Assembly (NCBI GenBank): GCA_964574195.1
Contig: CAZNMO010000168.1
Location: 1 to 10,175, forward strand
DNA length: 10,175 nt
Source of the DNA: BRH-c25 sp964574195
Lineage (GTDB): Bacteria > Bacillota > Clostridia > Lutisporales > Lutisporaceae
Reading direction: 5' to 3'
Program-made: the position numbers and the translations under genes
The notes under the pieces: generated by a model
Database searches by the model: none
What the model was told of the DNA's origin: nothing
Seen by the model: the letters and a program-made list of their open reading frames with translations, nothing else
Shown here: one piece after another, positions 1-5,818 of the stretch
Position numbering within the stretch: position 1 is the first letter of the stretch
How the letters are laid out: each line of letters opens with the position of its first letter

Positions 1-156
1 AAGGAAGTCAACCAATTAATCAATGAATGGCATACCTTTGAGGATTATTTCATATTGAGAAGGCTGCTGATCGATTATGGATTCCTAAGCCGCACCCCTG
101 ACGGTGCAAGGTATTGGGTGATAAAAGCCCGGGAAGGGAAAGAAGGTGATAACTGA
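1..156 (+). CDS. DUF2087 domain protein, C-terminal fragment (gene starts outside the window)
   Basis: Frame 1 is open from the first base to TGA at 154-156, giving 51 residues. The pattern EVNQLINEW followed by DYFILRRLLIDYGFLSR, a DG pair and YWV matches the end of the DUF2087 domain, known from short bacterial proteins, some fused to an HTH DNA-binding domain. The molecular function is not established. Only the C-terminus is visible, so any N-terminal HTH cannot be judged. The stop codon overlaps the ATG of the next gene by one base (TGATG), so the two are probably translated from one mRNA with coupled initiation. The family assignment is from memory of the conserved motif. Confidence 0.75.
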   Translation, partial: KEVNQLINEWHTFEDYFILRRLLIDYGFLSRTPDGARYWVIKAREGKEGDN

Positions 157-512
157 TGGACAGGAGAAAGGAACTGAAGCAGCAGTATAAGCAGACCCGT
201 CCGGAAATGGGTATATTCATAATACGGAACAATGTGAACAACAAATGTTATATTCAAGGTACCCAGGATCTGAGAGGCGTGATGAATGGAGCCAGGGTAA
301 GACTGCTGGGTAATTCGCATGTTTTTAAGGAACTGCAGAAGGACTGGAATGAGTTGGGAGCTGAAAGCTTCATCTTTGAGATACTGGAAAAGCTGGGGTA
401 TGACAAGGATGAATCGAAAACTGACTATACGGAGGAGCTGAAGCTGCTGGAGATGATATGGGAGGAAAAGCTGGCTGCCGAAAATCTCGTATTATATAAA
501 AAACGCATATGA
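156..512 (+). CDS. Small GIY-YIG-fold protein with degenerate signature motifs
   Basis: This is a 118-residue single-domain protein. The start at 156 is supported by AAGGTG at 143-148, seven bases upstream, and by the one-base overlap with the DUF2087 gene. Residues 18-40 (MGIFIIRN, then KCYIQG and DLRG) align with the opening of the GIY-YIG fold. GIY is GIF here, and the YIG glycine is replaced (Y32-I33-Q34). KELQKDWNELG at 58-68, FEILE at 74-78 and a closing segment TEELKLLEMIWEEKL are typical of a small family common in Bacillota. The fold normally supports single-metal DNA cleavage, but with the motif changes nuclease activity is uncertain. It is cytoplasmic, with no signal peptide or TM segment. 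It is not an obvious homing endonuclease: there is no DNA-binding extension and no intron context. Confidence 0.8.
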   Translation: MDRRKELKQQYKQTRPEMGIFIIRNNVNNKCYIQGTQDLRGVMNGARVRLLGNSHVFKELQKDWNELGAESFIFEILEKLGYDKDESKTDYTEELKLLEMIWEEKLAAENLVLYKKRI

Positions 513-526
513 GGTCAGCAATACTG

Positions 527-606
527 AATAAGTGACCGGCACTGCAATGCACATTTATTGCTAATTATGGGCGAATTGTGTATAACTGTGGTGAAGGTCA
601 CTTATT
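527..606. repeat. Perfect 11-bp long-range inverted repeat flanking the 513-606 spacer
   Basis: AATAAGTGACC at 527-537 is the exact reverse complement of GGTCACTTATT at 596-606, with 58 bases between. The right arm ends one base before the -35 box at 607-612. A second copy of the inner part, GGTCA at 513-517, can also pair with TGACC at 533-537, so two mutually exclusive pairings exist. Transcription from the upstream gene would place both arms in its 3' untranslated region, and the right arm runs into a T-rich stretch, so an end-of-operon structure is possible. Paired operator half-sites are the alternative. Confidence 0.5.
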
Positions 607-635
607 TTGTATTTAAATGCAATATATGGTATAAT
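607..635 (+). promoter_or_regulatory. Strong SigA-type promoter with extended -10 for the diguanylate cyclase gene
   Basis: The -35 is TTGTAT at 607-612, followed by a 17-bp spacer and a consensus TATAAT at 630-635. TG at 627-628, one base before the -10, makes an extended -10 element. The predicted start of transcription is near 642, leaving a leader of about 150 nt before the ATG at 791. This is the best promoter in the window. Confidence 0.8.
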
Positions 636-662
636 ATTTGCGCCAAGACGCAAATATTATAC
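629..662. repeat. Perfect 14-bp dyad over the -10 and start site (candidate operator)
   Basis: GTATAATATTTGCG at 629-642 and CGCAAATATTATAC at 649-662 are exact reverse complements around a 6-base spacer (CCAAGA). The left arm contains the -10 hexamer and the expected transcription start falls at the end of that arm. The left arm is therefore probably not in the RNA, which favours a DNA operator over an RNA hairpin. The symmetry also gives a TATAAT on the minus strand, but I see no -35 for it. Confidence 0.7.
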
Positions 663-672
663 ATTTATCAAG

Positions 673-756
673 CGTCCGTGCGATTTTTGCTCCGCAAAAC
701 GCACATGGGCGGATACCATAAATCCGGTAGGAACTATGGTGTATTGAAGAGACCGG
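673..756 (+). promoter_or_regulatory. Structured 5' leader RNA with possible pseudoknot (candidate cis-regulatory RNA)
   Basis: Two hairpins follow each other in the leader. Hairpin 1 pairs 673-677 with 707-711 (one G-U), 678-682 with 700-704 and 685-690 with 694-699: 16 pairs, two 2-nt bulges and a TCC loop. Hairpin 2 pairs 713-720 with 735-742 (one G-U). Its 14-nt loop holds CCGGT at 724-728, which is complementary to ACCGG at 752-756, allowing an H-type pseudoknot. AGACCG occurs at 750-755 and again at 764-769, just before the Shine-Dalgarno site. I do not recognise a known riboswitch class. No terminator precedes the gene, so any control would more likely act on translation or RNA stability. 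The pairing was found by hand and no folding energy was computed. Confidence 0.5.
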
Positions 757-775
757 CAATGACAGACCGATGCTT

Positions 776-782
776 GAGGTGG
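776..782 (+). promoter_or_regulatory. Ribosome binding site that sets the start of the diguanylate cyclase
   Basis: GAGGTGG lies eight bases before the ATG at 791. The in-frame ATG at 770 overlaps this region and has no purine-rich site of its own, so 791 is the preferred start. Confidence 0.75.
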
Positions 783-790
783 TGACCGCA

Positions 791-1918
791 ATGGATGTGA
801 TGATCAGACTGCAAATATATATATTATCATTTCTGATTCTGCTTGTAATATATGCACAGCTTGTCACGGCAGGTGCAAAGGGTTTATTACAAAATCGTTT
901 GTTCAAGTTCCTTATTCTATCAACCATGTTTGCTTTATCCATGGAAGCTGCATCGTGGGTATTCGAAGGCCGCCCGGGGCAGGCTGCAAAGCTCATGAAT
1001 ACGGCTGCCAACTGCCTGTTGCTTTCGTGCAATATGATCCCTCTCATTATATGGACGCTTTATGTGGATCTGCAGATATATAATGATGCAGCTCGCATCA
1101 AGAGCGTCATGATACCATTTATTGCTTTGCTTGCAACAAACACTTTTTTTGCCGTTACCGCACCAATGAACGGTTTGTACTTCTATATCGATGCTGAAAA
1201 CTTCTACCATAGGGGAGCCTCGGCACATGCAGCCATATTCGTTTACTTTTTATTTTTTGTATTCAATATATTTTTGATAATCAAGCATTGGAAGCATTTG
1301 AACCGGAGAAACAGGATGCCGTTGCTCCTGTTTGCATTTCCGCCCCTGGCAGGCTTCTTTGTCCAGATGGTATATTACGGGACATCCTTTGTTTGGGCTG
1401 GAGTGAGTCTGTCGATTTTAATGGTATATATTACGATCCAGAACCAGGCCATCAGCACGGATTACATGTCAGGATTGTATAACCGGCGGCAATTGGATCA
1501 TTATCTTGATAGCAGGATAAAAAGCTTGGAAAAACATCATAGCTTTGCGGGGATCATGATCGATATCGATGATTTCAAGCAAATAAATGATAAGTACGGG
1601 CATATTACAGGAGATCGTGCTATAGAAGCTGCGGCTTCGATATTGAAGCTATTTTTCAAGCATGATGAGTTTTTAGCAAGATACGCAGGAGATGAATTTG
1701 TTATATTGCTGGATATAACGGAAGAGGACGACCTGGAAGATATAGTAAAAGGTTTGTGCAAACAGGTTGAGCTATATAATGAAAAAAGCAAAGAGCCTTT
1801 TAAGATACAATTCAGCATAGGATATGCAATTTATGCTGCATGCGGCGGCCAGAGCCCGGATGAGTTCCTGAATGAGCTGGACAAGCTGATGTACCGGGAC
1901 AAATCTATAAAAAAATAA
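791..1918 (+). CDS. Membrane-bound diguanylate cyclase, seven-TM sensor region plus GGDEF domain
   Basis: This 375-residue protein is predicted to make cyclic di-GMP from two GTP at the inner face of the membrane. About seven hydrophobic segments fill residues 8-220, resembling the 7TM sensory regions found on some kinases and GGDEF proteins; the ligand is unknown. The linker ends in STDYMSGLYNRRQLD, the usual GGDEF entry motif. IDIDDFKQIND (metal-binding Asp258) and RYAGDEF (AGDEF at 299-303) form the active site. Ala for the first Gly is a known variant seen in some active cyclases. The allosteric RxxD position, five residues upstream, reads KHDE (290-293), so classic product inhibition is probably lost. 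There is no EAL domain. The gene stands alone behind its own promoter and structured leader. An in-frame ATG at 770 would add seven residues but lacks a ribosome binding site. Confidence 0.9.
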   Translation: MDVMIRLQIYILSFLILLVIYAQLVTAGAKGLLQNRLFKFLILSTMFALSMEAASWVFEGRPGQAAKLMNTAANCLLLSCNMIPLIIWTLYVDLQIYNDAARIKSVMIPFIALLATNTFFAVTAPMNGLYFYIDAENFYHRGASAHAAIFVYFLFFVFNIFLIIKHWKHLNRRNRMPLLLFAFPPLAGFFVQMVYYGTSFVWAGVSLSILMVYITIQNQAISTDYMSGLYNRRQLDHYLDSRIKSLEKHHSFAGIMIDIDDFKQINDKYGHITGDRAIEAAASILKLFFKHDEFLARYAGDEFVILLDITEEDDLEDIVKGLCKQVELYNEKSKEPFKIQFSIGYAIYAACGGQSPDEFLNELDKLMYRDKSIKK

Positions 1919-2058
1919 CTGTTCCAAAAGGTGAATCGATCTCAACTATTATCGTTTGATTCTTTTAATATTGTTTATAGAAATTTTATAATTGCTTATT
2001 TTGGATTTTAGAATCATGTTTTATACTGAACTCACAAAACAGATAAGGAGTGTAAAAC
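1919..2058. other. AT-rich spacer with a weak possible terminator
   Basis: GAATCGAT at 1933-1940 can pair with ATC (1951-1953) plus GATTC (1958-1962), leaving GTTT bulged, and is followed by TTTT at 1963-1966. This is the only terminator-like element after the cyclase gene and it is weak. The rest is AT-rich with no coding potential. Confidence 0.3.
2001..2027 (+). promoter_or_regulatory. Weak candidate promoter for the His/Cys-rich protein gene
   Basis: TTGGAT at 2001-2006 and TATACT at 2022-2027 are separated by only 15 bp, shorter than the preferred 17. The -10 is good (5 of 6), and it lies 31 bases before the start codon. Confidence 0.35.
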
Positions 2059-2709
2059 ATGAATAAAATCAAGGTCATTTATGATGCGGCAAAAAAGTTG
2101 AAGAAAAGTGAAGCCATAAAGGGCGCACTGAAGGTGGAGGCAGTGAAAGACCAGGATAAGCTGCTGGACCACAGCTGCAGCTTTGAAAAGAGCAGCACAG
2201 ACTTCCGGGTAAAGGGAAAGACCGTTGTGGACGCTGACTGCGATGGAAAGAAAATAAGGCTGGAGAATACTATTGACCTGCAGAATGCAGGCTGCCACGG
2301 ACACCATCACTTCTGCCACGGGGCACATGGTGCATGTATGAAAGGCGGACCGGGCAAGATAACAATCATATTGGGGATACTGAGCAGCATAAGGCTGGAG
2401 GAGCAGGAGGATGGTTCGGCCATACTATCTCTGGATTCTGCAGACATGCCGGAAGAGCTGAAGGCAGACATACATGGAATGATGAAGCAGTGCCATGAAC
2501 AGCATAAGTCGGAGGAAGGTTGCGAAGAACACCGGATGTGCCTGAAGGAGCTGCATGAGCTGGACTGTGCAGACTTGACCCTCAGGGTAGTGATCAACAA
2601 GAACAAGGAGCTTGAGAAGGTTGCGGTCGATGTCAAAGGCGAAAAGGCGGACGCAGCCGGAGCAAAGCATCAGATGAAGCTGGCGGCTGAGCTTTGCCTT
2701 GAATGGTAG
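2059..2709 (+). CDS. Unrecognised His/Cys-rich protein, possible metal-binding
   Basis: I cannot assign this 216-residue protein to a named family. The start at 2059 has an excellent AAGGAG (2045-2050) eight bases upstream. There is no signal peptide or TM segment, so it is probably cytoplasmic. Residues 1-76 are charged, with alternating polar and hydrophobic stretches that could form beta structure. Residues 79-97 (CHGHHHFCHGAHGACMKGG) hold three Cys and six His spaced like a metal-binding loop. A second cluster at 145-170 contains C145, H146, H149, C155, H158, C161, H166 and C170. In total there are ten Cys, which is unusual for a cytosolic protein of this size. Metal binding is an inference from composition; transport, storage and sensing cannot be told apart. 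A histidine kinase and response regulator follow, separated by a hairpin. Confidence 0.75.
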   Translation: MNKIKVIYDAAKKLKKSEAIKGALKVEAVKDQDKLLDHSCSFEKSSTDFRVKGKTVVDADCDGKKIRLENTIDLQNAGCHGHHHFCHGAHGACMKGGPGKITIILGILSSIRLEEQEDGSAILSLDSADMPEELKADIHGMMKQCHEQHKSEEGCEEHRMCLKELHELDCADLTLRVVINKNKELEKVAVDVKGEKADAAGAKHQMKLAAELCLEW

Positions 2710-2724
2710 TGCCGGATCAAATTC

Positions 2725-2754
2725 AGGGACATTCTCTTTTTAGAGTATGTCCCT
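2725..2754 (+). terminator. Probable terminator hairpin after the His/Cys-rich gene
   Basis: AGGGACATTCTCT (2725-2737) pairs with AGAGTATGTCCCT (2742-2754) through 12 of 13 positions around a TTTT loop, beginning 16 bases after the stop codon. The tail (TATATAATTATT) is AT-rich rather than a true T-run, so termination may be incomplete and read-through into the kinase gene is possible. Confidence 0.6.
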
Positions 2755-2765
2755 TATATAATTAT

Positions 2766-2774
2766 TGATATAAT
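2766..2774 (+). promoter_or_regulatory. Extended -10 promoter candidate for the kinase/regulator operon
   Basis: TGATATAAT (2766-2774) is a full extended -10 with a consensus hexamer at 2769-2774. The -35 position (2746-2751, TATGTC) is poor and falls inside the right arm of the preceding hairpin. The -10 lies in a short palindrome, GATATAATATC (2767-2777). Confidence 0.5.
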
Positions 2775-2811
2775 ATCAGTAAGCGACTTAATTAATAATT
2801 GATTATCCGGA

Positions 2812-3978
2812 ATGAGTAATGGGAATGGATGTGGGAAAATGGAAAAGCGCAATGAAATATCGGAAAACCTGCAAAGGTGTCATAAGGAGTCCTTGGCTTT
2901 ACATGCGGAATTCCGCAGGATGCACAGGCATGCAAAGGCATCACCGCCCATTATCCTGCTTCTCAGTCTTGTATTCTGGTATGTGGTTTTCAAGTATCCG
3001 GACATAAGGGCGGTAACTGTGGTATTTGCCATACTTTTCAGTGCAGGAGGACTGTTGGAGGCCTTTTTCCTGCGCAAGCTTGAATGCCGCATACTCACTC
3101 CGATAGACAAGCTGCGGAAGGGTCTGGAGGAGATCGCCAGGGGTAATTATGCCGTAAAGGTGGAAAGCTGCGCAAGCAGCCAGATAGGCCTACTGATAGA
3201 TTCCTTCAATGCTATGGCTGCGAAGCTGCAGGAAGGGGAAAAGCTCCAGGCGGAATATGAAGAAAACCGTAAAATGCTGATCGCCAATATATCCCATGAC
3301 TTGAAAACGCCCATCACTTCCATAAGGGGGTACATTGAAGCCATTGACGAAGCCAATGTAGAGCTCCCGGAAAACATCAGCAGGTATCTGAAGGTCATAA
3401 ACAACAATACCGAGTACATGAACAGGCTTATTGATGATCTTTTCCTGTTTTCAAAGCTGGATATGCAGAAGCTTGAGTTCCAGTTGGTCAATGTAGATGC
3501 GCGTTCCTTTTTCAATGATATTATGGAAGAGTTCAAGCTTGGATATGAAGAGGACAATATCAGCTTTCAGTACAGTGACAAGCTGGAAGAGGATTGCAGC
3601 TTCGATATAGACAGGAAAAGGATACACCAGGTGCTGGTGAATATAATAAGCAATGCCATAAAATACGGCGGAGGACAGCGCATAAGCATAAGGACAGAGC
3701 TTTACAGGCATAAGGATTTTATCAATATCGGCATATGGGATGACGGACCTGGGATACCTGGGGAAAAGCTGGAGCATATATTCGACCGGTTTTACCGCAT
3801 AGATAATGAGCGCACAAAGGATCTGACCAGCACGGGACTGGGCCTTGCCATTGCAAAAGAATTGGCCGAAGCCCACGGCGGAAGTATAAGTGTTTCAAGC
3901 AAAGTTGGGGAAGGGTCCTGCTTTACGGTGAGTCTTCCGGCTGCTAAAAACCGGCAGGGAAATGAGGTATATCAATGA
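2812..3978 (+). CDS. Sensor histidine kinase, short-loop two-TM type (HAMP, HisKA, HATPase_c)
   Basis: This 388-residue membrane kinase autophosphorylates on His and passes phosphate to the regulator encoded next to it. TM1 is at about residues 45-61 and TM2 at about 66-87, leaving an external loop of only a few residues (YPDIR). That is the layout of intramembrane-sensing kinases, which usually sense the membrane or a partner protein. A HAMP domain spans about 88-140. The H-box is SHDLKTPITS with His162. The N-box has N277 and N281, the G1 box is DDGPG (310-314), FDRFYR is the F-box, and STGLGLAIAK begins at 340. All catalytic motifs are intact. The cytosolic N-terminus carries several His and Cys residues (C7, C23, H24, H31, H38, H40). 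The start is uncertain: 2812 has only a weak upstream site, and ATG 2839 would give 379 residues. The stop overlaps the regulator start by four bases. Confidence 0.93.
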   Translation: MSNGNGCGKMEKRNEISENLQRCHKESLALHAEFRRMHRHAKASPPIILLLSLVFWYVVFKYPDIRAVTVVFAILFSAGGLLEAFFLRKLECRILTPIDKLRKGLEEIARGNYAVKVESCASSQIGLLIDSFNAMAAKLQEGEKLQAEYEENRKMLIANISHDLKTPITSIRGYIEAIDEANVELPENISRYLKVINNNTEYMNRLIDDLFLFSKLDMQKLEFQLVNVDARSFFNDIMEEFKLGYEEDNISFQYSDKLEEDCSFDIDRKRIHQVLVNIISNAIKYGGGQRISIRTELYRHKDFINIGIWDDGPGIPGEKLEHIFDRFYRIDNERTKDLTSTGLGLAIAKELAEAHGGSISVSSKVGEGSCFTVSLPAAKNRQGNEVYQ

Positions 3979-4661
3979 AGGATATTTTGATCATAGAGGA
4001 TGATATAAATATTGCGGAACTGGAAAGGGACTACCTGAAGCTGAACGGCTATAAGGCCGAGGTCGTCAATGATGGTGCGCTGGGTCAGAAGAAGGCGCTT
4101 TCAGGCTTGTTTGATGTGATAATAGTAGATCTTATGCTTCCCAACAAAAACGGCTTCGAGATAATAAAAGAAGTCAGGAAAAAACTTGAGATCCCGATCA
4201 TAGTAGTTTCGGCAAGAAGTGAGGATATAGATAAAATAAGAGGTTTGGATTATGGAGCGGATGATTACCTTACCAAGCCCTTCAGCCCTGCAGAGCTTGT
4301 GGCCAGGATAAAGTCCCATCTGAACAGATATGAAAGACTCAAGGGAAATAATGCATCCAACGAAATACTGGTCCATAGGGGTCTGGAGATCAATACGGGA
4401 GCACACAAGGTCTATGTAAACGGCAAGGAGGTGCAGCTGACTACCAAGGAATATGAGCTGCTATATTTCCTTGCTGCCAATCCAAATATCGTTTTCAGCA
4501 GGGAGCAGCTTTTTGACTCCTTATGGAGCGACGAATACTGCGGAGACACTGCCACTGTTCCGGTACACATACAGAAAATTAGAAAGAAGATAGAAAAGGA
4601 CCCTTCCAATCCCGAGTATATCGAAACCCTTTGGGGAGCCGGCTACCGTTTCAACTCATAG
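3975..4661 (+). CDS. OmpR/PhoB-family response regulator
   Basis: This 228-residue transcription factor is the likely partner of the upstream kinase. The receiver domain (about 1-118) has the acidic pocket E8-D9-D10, phospho-acceptor D52 in VDLMLP, switch residue S79 and K101 in the TKPF motif, all intact. The C-terminal winged helix (about 130-226) has LTTKEYELLYFL, the HIQKIRKKIE recognition helix and the closing GAGYRF. The start at 3975 is in a four-base ATGA overlap with the kinase stop, with GAGGT at 3964-3968 six bases upstream. Target genes are unknown; a metal or envelope stress role would be a guess. The end overlaps the convergent UvrC-like gene by six bases, with no terminator between them. 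Confidence 0.95.
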   Translation: MKDILIIEDDINIAELERDYLKLNGYKAEVVNDGALGQKKALSGLFDVIIVDLMLPNKNGFEIIKEVRKKLEIPIIVVSARSEDIDKIRGLDYGADDYLTKPFSPAELVARIKSHLNRYERLKGNNASNEILVHRGLEINTGAHKVYVNGKEVQLTTKEYELLYFLAANPNIVFSREQLFDSLWSDEYCGDTATVPVHIQKIRKKIEKDPSNPEYIETLWGAGYRFNS

Positions 4662-5741
4662 CTTTGAAAGCAGTTTCTCAATGGCTTTGTCCATTCTGAA
4701 GGTGTTTGAGGGTTTGAACCAGCTGTCTGCTATTACGATATGGTGGCAGCCTCCGGACTTGTTGTTCAGATAGCTGTATATTATCTGGGACTCGTCGATA
4801 TCTGAACGTCCAACCTCGGTTGACCTGTCTGGATCGATGCGGCTGAAGCCGGCCGTTGTAATATCCCGAAGGATTGGCAGTAGCTTGCAGACTTCACTTT
4901 TTTTTGCTTCAAGCATTTCACTCTTGAGCACCTGATTTCCTTTGATAAGGAAGCACTTGACCCGCTCGTCGTCTATGCGTTCAAGTACCAGGATGCTCCT
5001 GTTTCTTTTTGTATAGTCGATTACTCTTGCCTTACCAAGCATATAATTCACAGCACGAATTTGATCCCTATATTTTGCAGCGCACTCAAAATCAAGCCTC
5101 TCAGAGGCACTTTCCATATTACTTTTCAGTGCTTCAATAATGCTTTTATCCGAACCGTTCAGCAGACTCGCCACCCTTTCCAGTATGGACAGATATTGTT
5201 CTCTGGGAAAATCAGGAGAGCAGATGCCGAGACAAAGACCAAGGGAATAGTTCAGACAGGTGGTAGGCTTCTGCGAGGTACTGCTGCATAATATCCTACA
5301 GGTCTCTCTGATGCCCTCCAGAGCCCTGGCTACAGTATTTTTGCTGGTATATGGACCGAACCATATATTCCCGTCGTTTTTGTCCGCTTTATTCACTATT
5401 GATATGTCAGGATGTTTTTCATTGAAACCTAGCCTTACATAGCAGTATGCCTGGCGATTGTTCATTATACTGTTGTATTGGGGTGAAAGCTCCTTTATCA
5501 GCCTGCACTCCAGCATGAATGCCTCGAATTCTGTATCTGTGAGGATATAGTCAAAGTCCTTCAAGTGTTTTACCAGCTTCTGGACCTTGGGCGAATGTGA
5601 TTTTGAAGCCTGGAAGTATGAGCCTACCCTGCTTTTCAGGTTTTTCGATTTTCCAACATAAAGCACTCTGCCGCCTGAGTCCTTCATAAGATACGCACCC
5701 GGATGGGATGGTAGGCTCTTGAGTTTTTCCTTTAGATCCAT
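4656..5741 (-). CDS. UvrC-like protein, GIY-YIG plus Cys4 plus UVR, lacking the RNase H-like nuclease (Cho-like)
   Basis: This 361-residue protein matches the N-terminal half of UvrC, which is usually about 600 residues. Residues 10-95 form a complete GIY-YIG nuclease: G15-A16-Y17, Y28-V29-G30, R38, Y42 and the catalytic Glu78 in FMLECRLIK. Four cysteines spaced C-x9-C-x7-C-x3-C (near CSSTSQKPTTCLNYS and GLCLGIC) match the position of the UvrC iron-sulfur cluster. A UVR motif (SNMESASERLDFECAAKYRDQI) follows and in UvrC contacts UvrB. The RNase H-like 5'-incision domain and HhH tail are absent; a short C-terminal domain with ESQIIYSYL replaces them. By analogy with Cho, it would make the 3' incision during excision repair. 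The start has GGAG seven bases upstream. The gene overlaps the response regulator tail to tail. Confidence 0.88.
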   Translation of the reverse strand: MDLKEKLKSLPSHPGAYLMKDSGGRVLYVGKSKNLKSRVGSYFQASKSHSPKVQKLVKHLKDFDYILTDTEFEAFMLECRLIKELSPQYNSIMNNRQAYCYVRLGFNEKHPDISIVNKADKNDGNIWFGPYTSKNTVARALEGIRETCRILCSSTSQKPTTCLNYSLGLCLGICSPDFPREQYLSILERVASLLNGSDKSIIEALKSNMESASERLDFECAAKYRDQIRAVNYMLGKARVIDYTKRNRSILVLERIDDERVKCFLIKGNQVLKSEMLEAKKSEVCKLLPILRDITTAGFSRIDPDRSTEVGRSDIDESQIIYSYLNNKSGGCHHIVIADSWFKPSNTFRMDKAIEKLLSKL

Positions 5742-5760
5742 AGTATTTCTCCACTAGTAA

Positions 5761-5793
5761 AAATATAGGGTTTTGACCCTTTGCTCTATATTT
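5761..5793 (-). repeat. Inverted repeat in the 5' leader of the UvrC-like gene
   Basis: AAATATAG (5761-5768) is the reverse complement of CTATATTT (5786-5793), and AGGGT (5767-5771) of ACCCT (5776-5780) within it. The element starts at the -10 box and covers the expected start site. Part of it would be in the mRNA just before the ribosome binding site, so it may be an operator or a leader hairpin. Confidence 0.4.
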
Positions 5794-5818
5794 TAGCATA
5801 AGCAAGGCAGCTTATGAA
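5790..5818 (-). promoter_or_regulatory. Promoter of the UvrC-like gene
   Basis: On the minus strand, TTCATA (complement of 5813-5818) is followed by a 17-bp spacer and TAAAAT (complement of 5790-5795). TGC immediately before the hexamer (5796-5798) gives an extended -10. Start-site to ATG distance is about 40 bases. Confidence 0.65.
5797..5816. repeat. Perfect 7-bp dyad inside the promoter spacer (candidate operator)
   Basis: CATAAGC (5797-5803) and GCTTATG (5810-5816) are exact reverse complements around AAGGCA. The dyad lies between and partly over the -35 and -10 boxes of the UvrC-like gene promoter, a usual place for a repressor to bind. It does not match the Bacillus-type LexA box (GAACN4GTTC). 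Confidence 0.5.

Noticed and set aside
156..512. Homing endonuclease or mobile intron
   Set aside because: There is no intron, intein or DNA-binding extension, and the protein matches a stand-alone family translated with a DUF2087 gene.
558..785. Open frame of 75 codons before the cyclase gene
   Set aside because: It has no ribosome binding site, spans the promoter, dyad and leader stems, and its peptide has no recognisable domain.
778..789. T-box-like GGTGGTGACCGC just before the cyclase ATG
   Set aside because: It has an extra base relative to the GGTGGNACCGC core, doubles as the Shine-Dalgarno site, and no Stem I, specifier loop or terminator is visible. The gene is also not an amino-acid gene.
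642..790. GEMM-I (c-di-GMP-I) riboswitch resemblance: CGCACA then GGGC near 700-710, CCGGTAGG at 724-731, ACCGATG at 766-772
   Set aside because: The central conserved block (GGGACGCAAAGCC) is missing between these pieces and the pairing pattern differs, so the match is only superficial.
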